Positions 30,449 through 40,283 of a stretch of DNA of 64,000 bases are shown here, piece by piece. The notes under the pieces were generated by a model. It worked only from the letters and a program-made list of their open reading frames with translations. It was not told the origin of the DNA and ran no database searches. The stretch spans positions 1,292,276-1,356,275 of the forward strand of contig CAJNDS010001668.1 of the NCBI GenBank assembly GCA_905221605.1, given 5' to 3'. Positions within the stretch are counted from its first letter, which is position 1. Each line of letters begins with the position of its first letter. The stretch comes from Symbiodinium natans. Taxonomy: Eukaryota > Sar > Dinophyceae > Suessiales > Symbiodiniaceae. The translations under genes were made by a program, and so were the position numbers.

Positions 30449-30483
30449 ACCTTTGCACCCGGAACCTCATACCGAAGTGATGA
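30449..30483 (+). CDS. Cation channel, end of the S1-S2 loop
   Basis: CCCTGCAG| acceptor, reads TFAPGTSYRSD and continues in frame into the S2 exon after removal of 97 bases. The last 12 bases (CCGAAGTGATGA) recur just before the S2 exon. Confidence 0.7.
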
Positions 30484-30580
30484 CTAGGACCCAGAGTATT
30501 ATTCCTATCCCTAAACCCTAAACCCTAAACCCTAAACCCTAAACCCTAAACCCTAAACCTTAAACCCTCCGAAGTGATGA
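30484..30580 (+). repeat. 97-bp CCCTAAA-rich insert/intron between 12-bp direct repeats
   Basis: About 25 bases of unique sequence, eight CCCTAAA units, then the second copy of CCGAAGTGATGA. Removing the insert plus one repeat copy restores the channel frame exactly. No placement of the borders within the repeat gives GT-AG or GC-AG; TG-AG is the closest. Confidence 0.8.
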
Positions 30581-30643
30581 GGTGGACATTGTTTTTGTAT
30601 TTATCTTCCTGGTGGAGTGGCTCATCCGGATCGCCGTAGAGAG
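30581..30643 (+). CDS. Cation channel, S2 exon
   Basis: EVDIVFVFIFLVEWLIRIAV then ER: hydrophobic S2 with the conserved acidic E before W and the R after it. Donor GAGAG|GCCACG is of GC type. Confidence 0.85.
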
Positions 30644-31129
30644 GCCACGGGGAAAGGGCTGCGCCGCTAGGCCCCTGAAGCCCTCAACCCTAAGACCTGT
30701 AAGCCCCCAAGGACTCTTATGTTAAGGCTTTTTTGAGCCCAAAGGCCTTCTTATATCAGGTGTTTGGGGCTATGTTGAGCCTAAGGGTAAGGGTTGAGGA
30801 GGTGTAGGGTTTGAGGCAGTTTGAGGCAGAGGCTTGAGGTTAGCGCTCAGGGGATCCATTGGGTGCAAGGCTCAGGGTTCCAGGGGCCTCCAACTCTAGG
30901 CCCCGAACCCCACAGCCACCGTCCCTTCGTAGTGACGTGGCACTGGGTAGCCCTACACAGAGACACGGGGCCCGGAAGGGAGCCTATAGGGGTGTAGGGT
31001 TTGGGGTTTAGTATTTTGGGTACGAGCCCTATAGACGGACAGGCAGACCGAGCAAGGACGTTGAAGGAAGGAGGGGAGGGAGAGAGAGAATAGTAATACC
31101 TTGGCGGTCCACCTCCTTCCCGCAAGTTT

Positions 31130-31195
31130 AGGGTTTAGGGTTTAGGGTTTAGGGTTTAGGGTTTTAGGGTTTAGGGTTTAGGGTTTAGGGTTTAG
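31130..31195. repeat. Interstitial TTTAGGG array
   Basis: About nine units ending 14 bases before the S3 exon. 30644-31129 is unique sequence with a family 8 hairpin (30716-30785). Confidence 0.9.
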
Positions 31196-31209
31196 CATTC
31201 CTACGCCAG

Positions 31210-31280
31210 GTGGGCGTTCTTGAAGGATTACGCAAACCTCTTCGACACCATGCTCGTCATGAGCGGCCTTGTAGACATGA
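31210..31280 (+). CDS. Cation channel, S3 exon
   Basis: CGCCAG| acceptor, WAFLKDYANLFDTMLVMSG then LVDM: the conserved N/D pair of S3 is present. Donor ATGA|GCCTTG (GC); phase 1 matches the S4 exon. Confidence 0.85.
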
Positions 31281-31524
31281 GCCTTGCATGAAGAATACCC
31301 TAAACCCCAAACCCCTCAACCCTACACGCTAAGTATACATAGTATCACTTTTCTCATTTTCATGCTCCCTTGTGACAGAGCAACCAGCTTACCCCTAAAC
31401 GAAACCCGACCTTATACACCCTAAAACCCTAAACCCCAAACCCTAAACCTTAAGCCTGGCCTCCCACCAGATACAAAAACGGCCTCCCACCAAAAAAAAA
31501 AGCACATCCCCCAGCGGGTCCAGC

Positions 31525-31633
31525 CCCAAGGGTCCATGTACCTTGTTATTATATACTTGGACCCCAAAGTGCCTACATAGGAAGTACTTTAAGGCCCAAG
31601 TATTCCCTATTTAGAATACATGGACCCTTAGGG
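31525..31633. repeat. Fold-back repeat, family 1 (inverted orientation)
   Basis: AAGGGTCCATGTACCTTGTT ... ATACATGGACCCTTAGGG; complete. It lies in the S3-S4 intron. Confidence 0.92.
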
Positions 31634-31774
31634 TAGCACGATTTTGGAATTCAACACCCGAAAACCGTACCATGCAGGGTTTAGGGTTTAAGGTTTAGGG
31701 TTTAGCGATGTTTAGGGTTTAGGGTTTAGGGTTTTTGGGTACCTACTTGCATACTAGGACTACATGTGGGTGGT

Positions 31775-31963
31775 GATCAAAATTATGGTCCCTTTTGGAT
31801 TCCTATGATAATACGGCACCTAATATTTAGGGTACCCCAGAAGGGATCCTAACTTTGACAACCACCCATATGGGTAGTTTCCTAAAAATTAGGGTCCCTT
31901 TTTGGATATCCCAAAAAAGGCGGCCCCCTTGAAAAAGTGATCCCAAAAAGGGACCCTAATTTA
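31775..31963. repeat. Fold-back repeats, family 7 (double copy)
   Basis: GGTGGT.ATCAAAATTATGGTCCCTT and ATGGGTAGTTTCCTAAAAAT... form two nested hairpins. Related pieces lie at 12080, 50425 and 61398. Confidence 0.8.
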
Positions 31964-32072
31964 CCCTAAGGGTCCATGTACCTACATAGGGAATACTTGG
32001 GCCTTAAAGAACTTCCTATGTAGGGACTTTGGGGCCCAAGTATATTATAATAAGGTACATGGACCCTTAGGG
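31964..32072. repeat. Fold-back repeat, family 1
   Basis: CCCTAAGGGTCCATGTACCT ... AGGTACATGGACCCTTAGGG; complete and directly next to the family 7 pair. Followed by a TTTAGGG array (32095-32164). Confidence 0.93.
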
Positions 32073-32094
32073 CTATTAGGGTTAGGGTGCTAGG

Positions 32095-32341
32095 GTTTAG
32101 GGTTTAGGGTTTAGGGTTTAGGGTTTAGGGTTTAGGGTTTAGGGTTTAGGGTTTAGGGTTTAGACAACCACCCATATGGACCCGTTGGGTACCAAGGTAC
32201 ATCAACTTGGCGTTCGTTGGGGACACAACAGCCTCAAAGAGACGCCCCGGCCGAGCTTTTAGGGTTTAGGGTTTAGGGTTTAGGGTTTAGGGTTTAGGGT
32301 TTACGGTTTAGGGTTTAGGGTTTAGGGTTTAGGGTTTAGGG
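32095..32341. repeat. Two TTTAGGG arrays
   Basis: 32095-32164 and 32261-32341, about nine and eleven units, separated by about 95 unique bases. 32342-32928 is unique sequence with no exon found apart from the S4 exon that follows. Confidence 0.93.
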
Positions 32342-32928
32342 CGATTGGGGCCAAGACTCCACCTGAAGAACTCAAAACTTGCTTCTTTGTTTGTAGGTTA
32401 CCTAAAAATTCCTGCAACGGGTTTTAGAGTAATTGCCTGCAAAAAAAGGCTGTGAGTTCTTAAGGCAAGTCTTCAAGGCATAAAACTGTTTGCCATCCTT
32501 CTCAAAACCATGGGGCTTGGGTCAGCCAAGCATGTCTTTGAGAAGCTGGCTTCTTGTTTCATAGGTGCCACCTGGAGCACTTAGCCCTAAACCCTAAACC
32601 TTAAACCCCAAACCTCAATGTTGTTCCCTAGACCCTACACCCAAAACCCTCAATCCCCATCATGTTCCAAATTGAGCCAAGCCTTGTGACACGTCCATCA
32701 CCTCGAGAGTCCGGAGCAAAGCCCTGAGTCCAAATTCGGGGGCCCTGGCGTACCCCAAGCCCTTAGACGCGGTGGGTGGGTTCAAGGGTTTAGGGCTTAG
32801 GGGTGGTTTAGGATTTAGGGCTTAGGGCTTATAGGGTTCTTATAGGGTTTAGGGTTCAGGGGCTTAGGGTTTAGGGCTTAGGGCTTAAGGTTTAGGGTTC
32901 AGGGTTCAGGGCTAAACTGTAAAGCCAG

Positions 32929-32979
32929 GCATTGTCATCCTCCGACTCATGCGCGCCATGAAGTCCTTTCGAGCCATTA
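32929..32979 (+). CDS. Cation channel, S4 exon (first half)
   Basis: AAGCCAG| acceptor, joined reading MSIVILRLMRAMKSFRAI: basic residues at every third position, the voltage-sensor signature. Donor ATTA|GCCGCC (GC). Confidence 0.85.
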
Positions 32980-33020
32980 GCCGCCCGATAGCAGGGGCGG
33001 TGCTTGAGGGCTTAGCATTC

Positions 33021-33128
33021 CCCTAAGGGTCCAGGTACCTACATAGGGAATACTTGGGCCTTAAAGAACTTCCTATGTAGGGACTTTGGGGCCCAAGTAT
33101 ATTATAATAAGGTACATGGACCCTTAGG
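33021..33128. repeat. Fold-back repeat, family 1
   Basis: Nearly identical to 31964-32072 over the whole length, 42 bases after the S4 exon. Confidence 0.93.
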
Positions 33129-33414
33129 ATTCGGGGGAAGCTGATAGGTTTTGTAGCGTTTGAAGTACCCCGGTTCCTACAGTACGTACAGGGTCAAGGG
33201 GTTTGAGGTCGTGGGGTTCTGAAACTTCATGTGTTTAGGCGCATGGCTCCTCGTAAACCTTGAGACCTAAACCCTAAACCTAAAGACGGGAAAGAACAAG
33301 CGTCGACAGGTTCCACTAGAATGTACAAACCCGAACCCTAAACTCTGTATTTTTTTTTGGGGGGGGCGGGGGGGTGCGAAAGGCCTTTTCAATCGGGAAG
33401 CGCAGGGTTTTCCT

Positions 33415-33483
33415 TAAACCCCTAAACCCCTAAACCCCTAAACCCCTAAACCCCTAAACCCCTAAACCCCTAAACCCCTAAAC
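33415..33483. repeat. CCCCTAAA octamer array
   Basis: Eight units of the eight-base CCCCTAAA variant. Confidence 0.93.
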
Positions 33484-33949
33484 CTTTTTGAGGGCTTCAG
33501 GGTTTGAGCGGCTGTAGAAGGCTTAAAGGTTGCAGGGTTAGGGTTTTAGGGTTCTGGGCTTAGGGTTTAGGGTTCCGGTGGGGCTGTCCTTTCCGATTGT
33601 CTAAGGCACAGGGCTACTGGTGGAGGAGTGGTCATCTGCTGGTCATTTTTGAGCTCTAGGCCACCGCAGCCGAAAGTCGAAGGGCCCAGGTATCTTCATA
33701 GGGAGCACTTGGGCCCAAAGTGTAGGCCCCTTTGGTTCTAAGCAACCACTATCGGGTCGATTTAAGATGGTTGGCCTGCACCCTGAAACCTGAACTCATT
33801 GGGTGTCGTTACCTAAAAACCCTACAAGGGCTGCGGTAATCAGAACCTGCAAGAGGTATGTTTGAGGTTTGAAAGGTAAACCCCAAACCCCTGAGGCCCT
33901 GAACCCCAAACTTTCCAAACCCTAAACCCTAAACCCTCTTCGGAGTTAG

Positions 33950-34017
33950 CGGCTGCATTGACCCGAGGAATGGTGCGAAGCCTGCGCTTTTTCCGAGGTC
34001 TCCGGGTGCTTGTCAAG
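33950..34017 (+). CDS. Cation channel, S4 exon (second half) and S4-S5 linker
   Basis: GAGTTAG| acceptor, reads ALTRGMVRSLRFFRGLRVLV then K; ends AAG|GCTTGA (GC donor). It joins in frame to ACQCFLPSL of the next exon. Confidence 0.85.
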
Positions 34018-34029
34018 GCTTGATCTGCA

Positions 34030-34266
34030 GCTTAGGGTTTAGGGTTTAGGGTTTAGGGTTTAGGGTTTTTAGGGTTTTTAGGGTGTTTAGGGTGTTTAGG
34101 GTGTTTAGGGTGTTTAGGATTTAGGGTTTAGGGTTTAGGGTTTAGAGGGATTAGGGTTACTCTAACCCTAAGGGTCCATTGTGTTATATACTTGGGCCCC
34201 AAAGTCCCTATGTAGGAGGTACTTCCAGGCCCAAGTATTCCTATTTAGGTACATGGACCCTTAGGG
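34030..34266. repeat. TTTAGGG array followed by fold-back family 1
   Basis: TTTAGGG units, then TTTAGGGTG variants to 34145, then a complete family 1 hairpin at 34166-34266. Confidence 0.92.
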
Positions 34267-34502
34267 TTAGGGTTTGGGTTATAGGGTTTAGGGATTGAGG
34301 ACTTCAGGGCTTGTGACTGCTTGTGTCTACATTTTTTTGGGGTGAAACAAAGTGCAAACTCACATAGTGAACAAGCCAAGGACTTTGACCACAAAGTCTT
34401 TTTTAAGTTTTGTTCTTGCGTTCGGTCATGTCCTTAGCGTTAAACACCAGAATCACCAGTATTGCAAGACTGAGGTCCTGAGCCAAGCATGCGTGCTAGC
34501 AA

Positions 34503-34564
34503 GCTTCTCGCAACATCTCAGCCGCAGACTAAGACTTCTCGCAACATCTCAGCCGCAGACTAAG
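34503..34564. repeat. 31-bp tandem duplication
   Basis: CTTCTCGCAACATCTCAGCC plus 11 further bases occur twice in a row. It lies inside the 1-kb intron before S5, in a repeat-poor island with a 133-codon open frame that the splice phase of the channel does not use. Confidence 0.9.
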
Positions 34565-34862
34565 CACTCCTGCTGCCGCTTGTGTTTTCCTTTCGCTTTG
34601 GGTGTTGATATGGTTGAGGATTCAGGCTTTCTTCTGTTGCAGGTCAACGGCGCGAAGCACCAAACCGCGCATCCGGGATATTGGAATCTTCATGATTCTT
34701 TTTATCCTCGGAAATGCTCCCACTTCATGGCATACGGTCTACACAAGCGCTAGGGACGCCAAGACAAGAACGTTTAGGGTTCAGAGTGCCACATTACTTG
34801 GTGCATGAATGCTTACACGGCGTGTCGGTCGAGCTGCGAAGCATCAGATGACTTGAGAACCG

Positions 34863-34941
34863 GCCTATGTCCGTGAGGGGTTGTTTAGGGTTTAGGGTTT
34901 AGGCGTGAGGTCTCAACCCTGCCTATGTCCGTGAGGGGTTG
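34863..34941. repeat. TTTAGGG tract between 21-bp direct repeats
   Basis: GCCTATGTCCGTGAGGGGTT(G) occurs at 34863-34883 and 34921-34941, enclosing three TTTAGGG units and a short unique piece. Confidence 0.9.
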
Positions 34942-35009
34942 AGGGATTTATGGTTTAGGGCAGCATGGCAAGCTGGTCCTGAACCCCACAACTCCATCCA
35001 CTTCTGCAG

Positions 35010-35214
35010 GCGTGCCAATGCTTCTTGCCCTCCCTTTGCTGGTCGATGGTCTTATTGATGATCTTTATGGCGATGGGCGCGCTTATGCTGGGAAACCTAT
35101 TGCAGAGCTTCGTGGACGATGACGAGCAAAATATTGACGATCGCCAGTGGATCTGGACTCACTACGGCACGGCTTACCGTGCCCTGTACACACTTTTCGA
35201 AATAACGTTTGCCG
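35010..35214 (+). CDS. Cation channel, S5 and pore-helix exon
   Basis: TTCTGCAG| acceptor. Reads ACQCFLPSLCWSMVLLMIFM, AMGALMLGNLLQSFV, an extracellular turret with DDDEQNIDD, then YRALYTLFEITFAG. It ends GCCG|GCAACT (GC donor), inside the selectivity-filter codons. At 68 codons it is the largest exon of the gene. Confidence 0.9.
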
Positions 35215-35351
35215 GCAACTTCGAATGCAGAGCAGTTTTTTCTCCTAACCCACAGAAGTTCATGTGCCCCCGGGAATCTGACCTAAACCCTAAACCCTAA
35301 ACCCTAATCTCCTTCAAGGTGCATGCCCTTTGTGTAGGTTACTCATGCAAG

Positions 35352-35462
35352 GTAACTGGCCGACCAACACTCGACCAGTGCTCGAGAAGGTCAGCCACGG
35401 CTTTGCCATCTTCTTCATCTGCTATATAACTTTAGTGGTCTTCGCGATCATCCGTGTCATAA
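35352..35462 (+). CDS. Cation channel, selectivity filter and S6 exon
   Basis: ATGCAAG| acceptor. Joined it reads GNWPTNTRPVLEKVSHGFAI then FFICYITLVVFAIIRVIS: filter exit and S6. Donor CATAA|GTGCCT is a GT site; GTGCC recurs at the start of the next exon. Confidence 0.9.
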
Positions 35463-36237
35463 GTGCCTGGGCAGCGAACCAGGATATACCCTAAACCCTT
35501 AACCCTTAACCCTCAACCCTTAAACCCTTAAACCCTAAACCCTAAACCCTTAACTTGCCTGGGATCCCCCCATTTTAGTTCCTCTTTTGCGGTGTTGTGT
35601 TCTAGAGCGGCTTGCAAACAATCCCAAGCAATCCCTTGCCCTAAACCCCAAACCGCTCACCCATGGACCCCAAGCCATAAGCCCTAAACCCTAAGCCGTA
35701 AACCCTAAACCTGGGGAGCAAGGTTGAAGGTGCTCTTGCTTCTGAACTTGAACCCTGCGCTCCCCTTGTTGGTGTATCCTTCTCGGACTGTTCGAGGTAG
35801 AGCCAAGTTGTTAATTTAGGGTTTAGGGTTGAGGGTTGTGGGGTGTAAGGCTTGGAGTGAGAGGCTCCAAATACCCTACGTTTAAGGCTACAGGGGCCCC
35901 TAAAACTTAGATGGAGGTTTCAGGGTTGGGGGGGCGGGGGGGTGTGGGGCTTGAGCGGTTCGGTGTTACATTTTCAGAAGGTTCAAAGATCCCACATGTA
36001 TGGTTCAAGGGCCCACTGAAAGCCCGAAGGATTATGTTTTTTTGGCAATCTAATTTTTAAGTCCCATCTACTTGGCTTTCTTCTGGCTGGCTCTTAGGAC
36101 TTTAGCCTTTTGGGTTTTAGAAGAAACCACAGAAACTACAATAAGGAACCCTAAAAGTTACATGCTTAGGAGGGGTTTTCGAAGTCGGCCAAGTCAGGGG
36201 GTCCTCTTTGTGGGTCGGAGCACGGTCTTCCGCCGAG

Positions 36238-36337
36238 GTGCCGTGTTCCTGAAGGACACCTTGGATGCTGCCCAGAATGATGCCGAAGCACTTGTGGTAG
36301 ATAAGATACACAAGAAAGCAGAGTTTGTGGTCAAGAG
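36238..36337 (+). CDS. Cation channel, post-S6 helix exon
   Basis: CCGAG| acceptor. AVFLKDTLDAAQNDAEALVV then DKIHKKAEFVVK, a charged helix typical after S6. The right border is within a GAG shared with the next exon. Confidence 0.8.
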
Positions 36338-36384
36338 TCTCGGCTTCACTTATGGTGGGGGTTGAAGGTCTAGGGTCGTTATTT

Positions 36385-36540
36385 AAGGGGTAGTTCCATG
36401 GGCCCTGAATAGGGTCCCCCTACTTCCTTTAAAGGATTCTGAAGTATGGGCCCATAGGTTGAAGAAGGCATGTAAGGACATGCGGGGGGTGCCCTCTTAA
36501 AGGGCCCATGCCAAGGGACCACTGTAACTGCCCTAAGAGG
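36385..36540. repeat. Fold-back repeat, family 6
   Basis: GGTAGTTCCATGGGCCC ... GGGCCCATGCCAAGGGACCACTG; related copies at 40966-41110 and 63422-63528. Confidence 0.8.
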
Positions 36541-37299
36541 TTTAGGGTGCAGAGCCGAATTAGAGCACAAGGGCGAAGGTCAACTCGGAGGTTATGTTGT
36601 GGGACTTGGAAGGGCCTAAACCCTAAACCCTAAACCCTGAACCCTAAACCCTAAACCCTAAACCCTAAACCCTATAAACCCTAAACTTCGCCTTCATGTT
36701 ACCCAAGCTGCCCAGGGCTCCTAGTGTCGCGGCTGCGGTGCCCTTCTAGGGGTTTAGGGTTGATGGTCATGGGGGGCTTGAGGTGTAGCGTTCAGTCTGC
36801 TTCGAAACAAGGGCCGCGCGTTGCATAGGCTGCCCAAGTATAGCCTCGTAGCCCGGTCGAAAAAAACAAGGCAAAGACCCCACGAAGCAAAAGCCATATG
36901 CGGCAGTGAGAGCATCTGAGTCCTTACATATCTGCTACAAGGGCATGGCAGAATTTTGCCCAATACTTGTGAGGCGACCCAGAAACTCGGACATCTCTTA
37001 CTCAATCAGGTATACGATTCCTTAATTCATGTTGGGATCCCCAGTAATAACCCGTTGTGCCTTTCAAACCGTTGCGCCTGTCAACCCGTTGTGCCATTCC
37101 ACACATGACAAGTTAAGGAAGACTGTCAGTGAATTGAGCGGAATCTCCTGGTAGCAGGTTAGTTGTAGTAGGATTTAGGATCGGGGTTTAGGGGATTAGG
37201 GGTTTACGCTTTTAGGGGTTTAGGGACTTAGGGCTTTAGGGGTTATTAGGGTTTATGGGGGGGTTAGGGGTTTAGGGTGCCCGAAACGCATGGCGCGAG

Positions 37300-37356
37300 G
37301 CTCGAGGGTATCTTCAACGCGATCGATGACACGGGAAGTGGAATCATCTCGGAGGA
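37300..37356 (+). CDS. Cation channel, EF-hand-like exon
   Basis: Reads RLEGIFNAIDDTGSGIISE. DDTGSGIIS matches the first nine positions of a Ca-binding EF loop; the position-12 acid depends on the join to the next exon. Ends GAGGA|GCGGGG (GC donor). Confidence 0.75.
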
Positions 37357-37377
37357 GCGGGGGCGCCTGAGGCTTCA

Positions 37378-37500
37378 GGGTTTAGGCTTTAGGCTTTAGG
37401 CTTAAGGCTTTAGGCTTTAGGCTTTAGGGTTTAGGCTTTAGGCTTTAGGCTTTAGGCTTTAGGCTGTAGGCTTTAGGGTTTAGGGTTTAGGGTTTAGGGT
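37378..37500. repeat. TTTAGGC variant array
   Basis: About a dozen units of TTTAGGC, passing into TTTAGGG at the right. The variant is locally fixed. Confidence 0.9.
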
Positions 37501-37575
37501 GCAGGGTACTACCCAAATAGGGTTCAAACGGCGCTTCCGATACAGGGACTTTGGGGGGCCCCACGTTTAAGAACA

Positions 37576-37633
37576 TGTGGTTCATCAACCCTCCGGAACC
37601 CCAAGCCCTTCACGCCAGACAGAAGTCCTTAAC
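37576..37633. repeat. Duplicated intron segment, copy 1
   Basis: CATGTGGTTCAT.AAC.CTCCG and following bases recur with about 85 percent identity at 38680-38738. Confidence 0.8.
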
Positions 37634-37845
37634 CTAAATCTCAACGAAACCCAATGCCCTAGGGGCCTGCTTATGTAGTGTTTAGGGATTTGAAGCCCCT
37701 AAGCCCTAAAAGTCTAAGCCCTCAGCCCTAACCACATTTATGTTCGGGAAAATCAGGGGGTTATCTTGGTGGTAGGTCGGCTGTTTGGTGGGAAGTTCGT
37801 TCATTTGGGGCCCCCAGGACCGGTAGAAAGCAGACTGGTTTGGGT

Positions 37846-38088
37846 TTAGGGTTAGGGTTTAGGGTTTAGGGTTTAGGGTTTAGGGTTTAGGGTTTAGGGT
37901 TTAGGGTTTAGGGTTTAGGGTTTAGGGTTTAGGGTTTAGGGTTTCGGGTCTGCTGGGCCTAGTTAAGGGCCCCAAAGGCACCCCTGTGCAGGAGCGGCTC
38001 ACCACCATCCTTGCCAATCCGAAGGTGGGTTCTTGGTTTAGGGTTTAGGGTTTAGGGTTTAGGGTTTAGGGTTTAGGGTTTAGGGTTC
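37846..38088. repeat. Two TTTAGGG arrays
   Basis: 37846-37944 (about 14 units) and 38036-38088 (about 7 units) around a short unique piece. Confidence 0.95.
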
Positions 38089-38279
38089 CTGACCCATTAG
38101 CTTCTCCCCCGAAGAAGCTGAGCACTAAAATCCTGCAAAACCTACCCAGAAGAAGCAAAAGCATGCACCCTTACACACGGAACCATCGTACCAAACAAAG
38201 AAGGCATGCTTCCCTCTGCTAAACCTACGCTAACCCCTAAGCCCGAAGCCCTAAGCCCAAAACCCTAAACCCCCTAAAC

Positions 38280-38438
38280 GGTGGGGGAGGGGGGGGGGGG
38301 AGGCTACTGTGATCAAAATGAAGCCTCCCCCCCCCCCCCCCCCCCGGCACTCTGAAACATAACACCAAAGGCCTTACAGCTTGTATCCCTGGAACTTAAA
38401 CCCTACACGGCACAAGCTCTCTAAAACCCCCATAACCC

Positions 38439-38477
<39 letters not shown>

Positions 38478-38480
38478 ACC
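38280..38480. repeat. Cluster of G and C homopolymer runs
   Basis: G runs near 38287-38300 and C runs at about 38330-38345 and 38442-38477. Lengths are probably unreliable in the assembly. Confidence 0.85.
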
Positions 38481-38539
38481 CCCCCCCTCCCAAAGAAATA
38501 AGCAGATAATGTGAGAATATATATATATATATATATATG

Positions 38540-38875
38540 TGTAATCTCTTCAGCTTCTCAGTGCAAAAGGACCTCGGTCGGCCTTTGGGACATTTTACCT
38601 ATTTCTCCTTGCTGGGTTTAAGAGGCTCACATTCAGGAACATCTTCAGAGGGGTTTAAGGGCCATCCTCGTCTATAGGCATGTGGTTCATGAACACTCCG
38701 AAACCCCAAGACCTACGCGCCAGACAGAAGTCCTGAGCCCAAGATCTCAAAAAACCCCTAAACCCTAAACCCTAAACCCTAAACCCTAAACTCCCCCTTG
38801 GGTTTTAAGAATATCTTCAGAGGCTTTTGAGGGTCATCCTGGGAGCTGCAAAGGTGGCGGCTTACTTTGAGACGC
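38540..38875 (+). pseudogene. Decayed duplicate of the channel tail exon
   Basis: CTTCAGCTTCTCAGTGCAAA (38547 on) and AAAGGTGGCGGCTTACTTTG (38849 on) repeat the acceptor and body of the exon at 39080, but the copy is split and interrupted by C runs. Confidence 0.6.
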
Positions 38876-38929
38876 CCCCCCCCCCAAAGAAAAAAATAAA
38901 AAGAAGCCGAGACAGAACACACATATACA

Positions 38930-39005
38930 TACATATATATATATATATACATGTATATATACATATATATATATATGCATACTTATTTATTTATTTATTT
39001 ATTTA
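38930..39005. repeat. TA and TATTTA microsatellite
   Basis: TACATATA tracts followed by (TTTA)n. Confidence 0.9.
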
Positions 39006-39079
39006 CAGATACATGTAGAAGAAATATACAAGAGCATATACCTTCACATATTTTTGCATGTGTTCTCACACAACTTTAG

Positions 39080-39170
39080 CTTCTCATTGCAAAGAACTGA
39101 AAAGGTGGCGGCTTACTTTCAGACAATGGACATTGATATCCACGAGGGCAAGGCTCTTTTCCATGTGCTG
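39080..39170 (+). CDS. Cation channel, cytoplasmic tail exon
   Basis: AACTTTAG| acceptor. Joined it reads DFSLQRTEKVAAYFQTMDID then IHEGKALFHVL, a helix pair typical between EF-hands of these channels. The right border is uncertain. Confidence 0.75.
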
Positions 39171-40283
39171 ACCTTTGGATGGCACTAGAACTTGCCAAAT
39201 GTTGGGCCTAAGGCCCCTAAACCCTGGGGTTTTAGGGTTTATGGTTTAGGGTAAGCCCCTAAACTCCTAAAAACCGTGTTGGTTTGGGTTTTCGGGCTTG
39301 GGGGCTTGTGGTGTAGGATGTAGGGTATGCGGTTTGCTTGAAAACATACGACTGGTTCTTAGTAATTAGGGTTCTTTGTAGGGAATCAGGTATAACTAGG
39401 TACATTGTATGTTGTGGGGTGCCGACACCGAATGCTCTCATCCCCGTACTAAGACCAGTAAGCTTAGCGTCCCTGACCGTAGAAGTGTGCAAAGATGCTG
39501 CTACTCTTAGTCATTAGGCGACCCATGTCATTGAGATGCTGGGCTTTGTTCCTCGCCATGAGCCTTCCTATATTCAGGTTTAGGATTTTGGGGGTTTTGA
39601 GGATGTGCGGATTTACGGAGGGTTTGAACACTTTTGGTGGCTAGTCCTTGGGACCGTTGGGGGCTTGGTGCGCGAACCTGAAACTGAACCCTCAGCTTAA
39701 GCCCATTCGTTCTCCTACACTTCCTTGGAAAAGGTGCACGCCTAAGGGGGTGCAAAGACCTCTGAGCCTCTGAGGCCCTTCCAATCCCCCACCTCAACTC
39801 GATCCTATCCCCCTCTCTCCACCTGCCGTCCTCCCCTTTCCGCCCACAAGAAACATTAACGAAAAAATGATAGTAGAACAGCCCACGCCCCACACACACA
39901 CAACACCCAAATCCCAGTCCCCCTTAAATTGGCCAACCCCTGCACACAATCAACAGCAGCTGAGGAACCACGGTGAAGGCAAAGAAGGGCAACCTAAACT
40001 CTAAACCCTAAACCCTAAACCCAGTTGAGGTTCAGGATCTTAGTCTTGCTGGGCAGTTGCTCGGTTGGGGGGTCAAGGTTTGGGTTTGGGGTTTAGGGTT
40101 AGGGAGTGGGGTTTAGGGTTTAGGGTTTAGAGTTTAGGGTTTGCGGTTCAGGGTTTAGGGAGCAGGGTTTGGGGTTTAGGGCTTGTGTTCAGACGCTGTT
40201 GGATATCTGCTGATTGGAGGGCTAACTTTTTCAAAGTCTACTTTTTTGGTAGGCTCTCTTTCCAAAAGCCCATGTTTGGATTC

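Noticed and set aside
34352-34753. 133-codon + strand ORF
   Set aside because: Lies wholly inside the S4-S5 intron. The flanking exons join K|ACQ in phase without it, and it includes a 31-bp tandem duplication.
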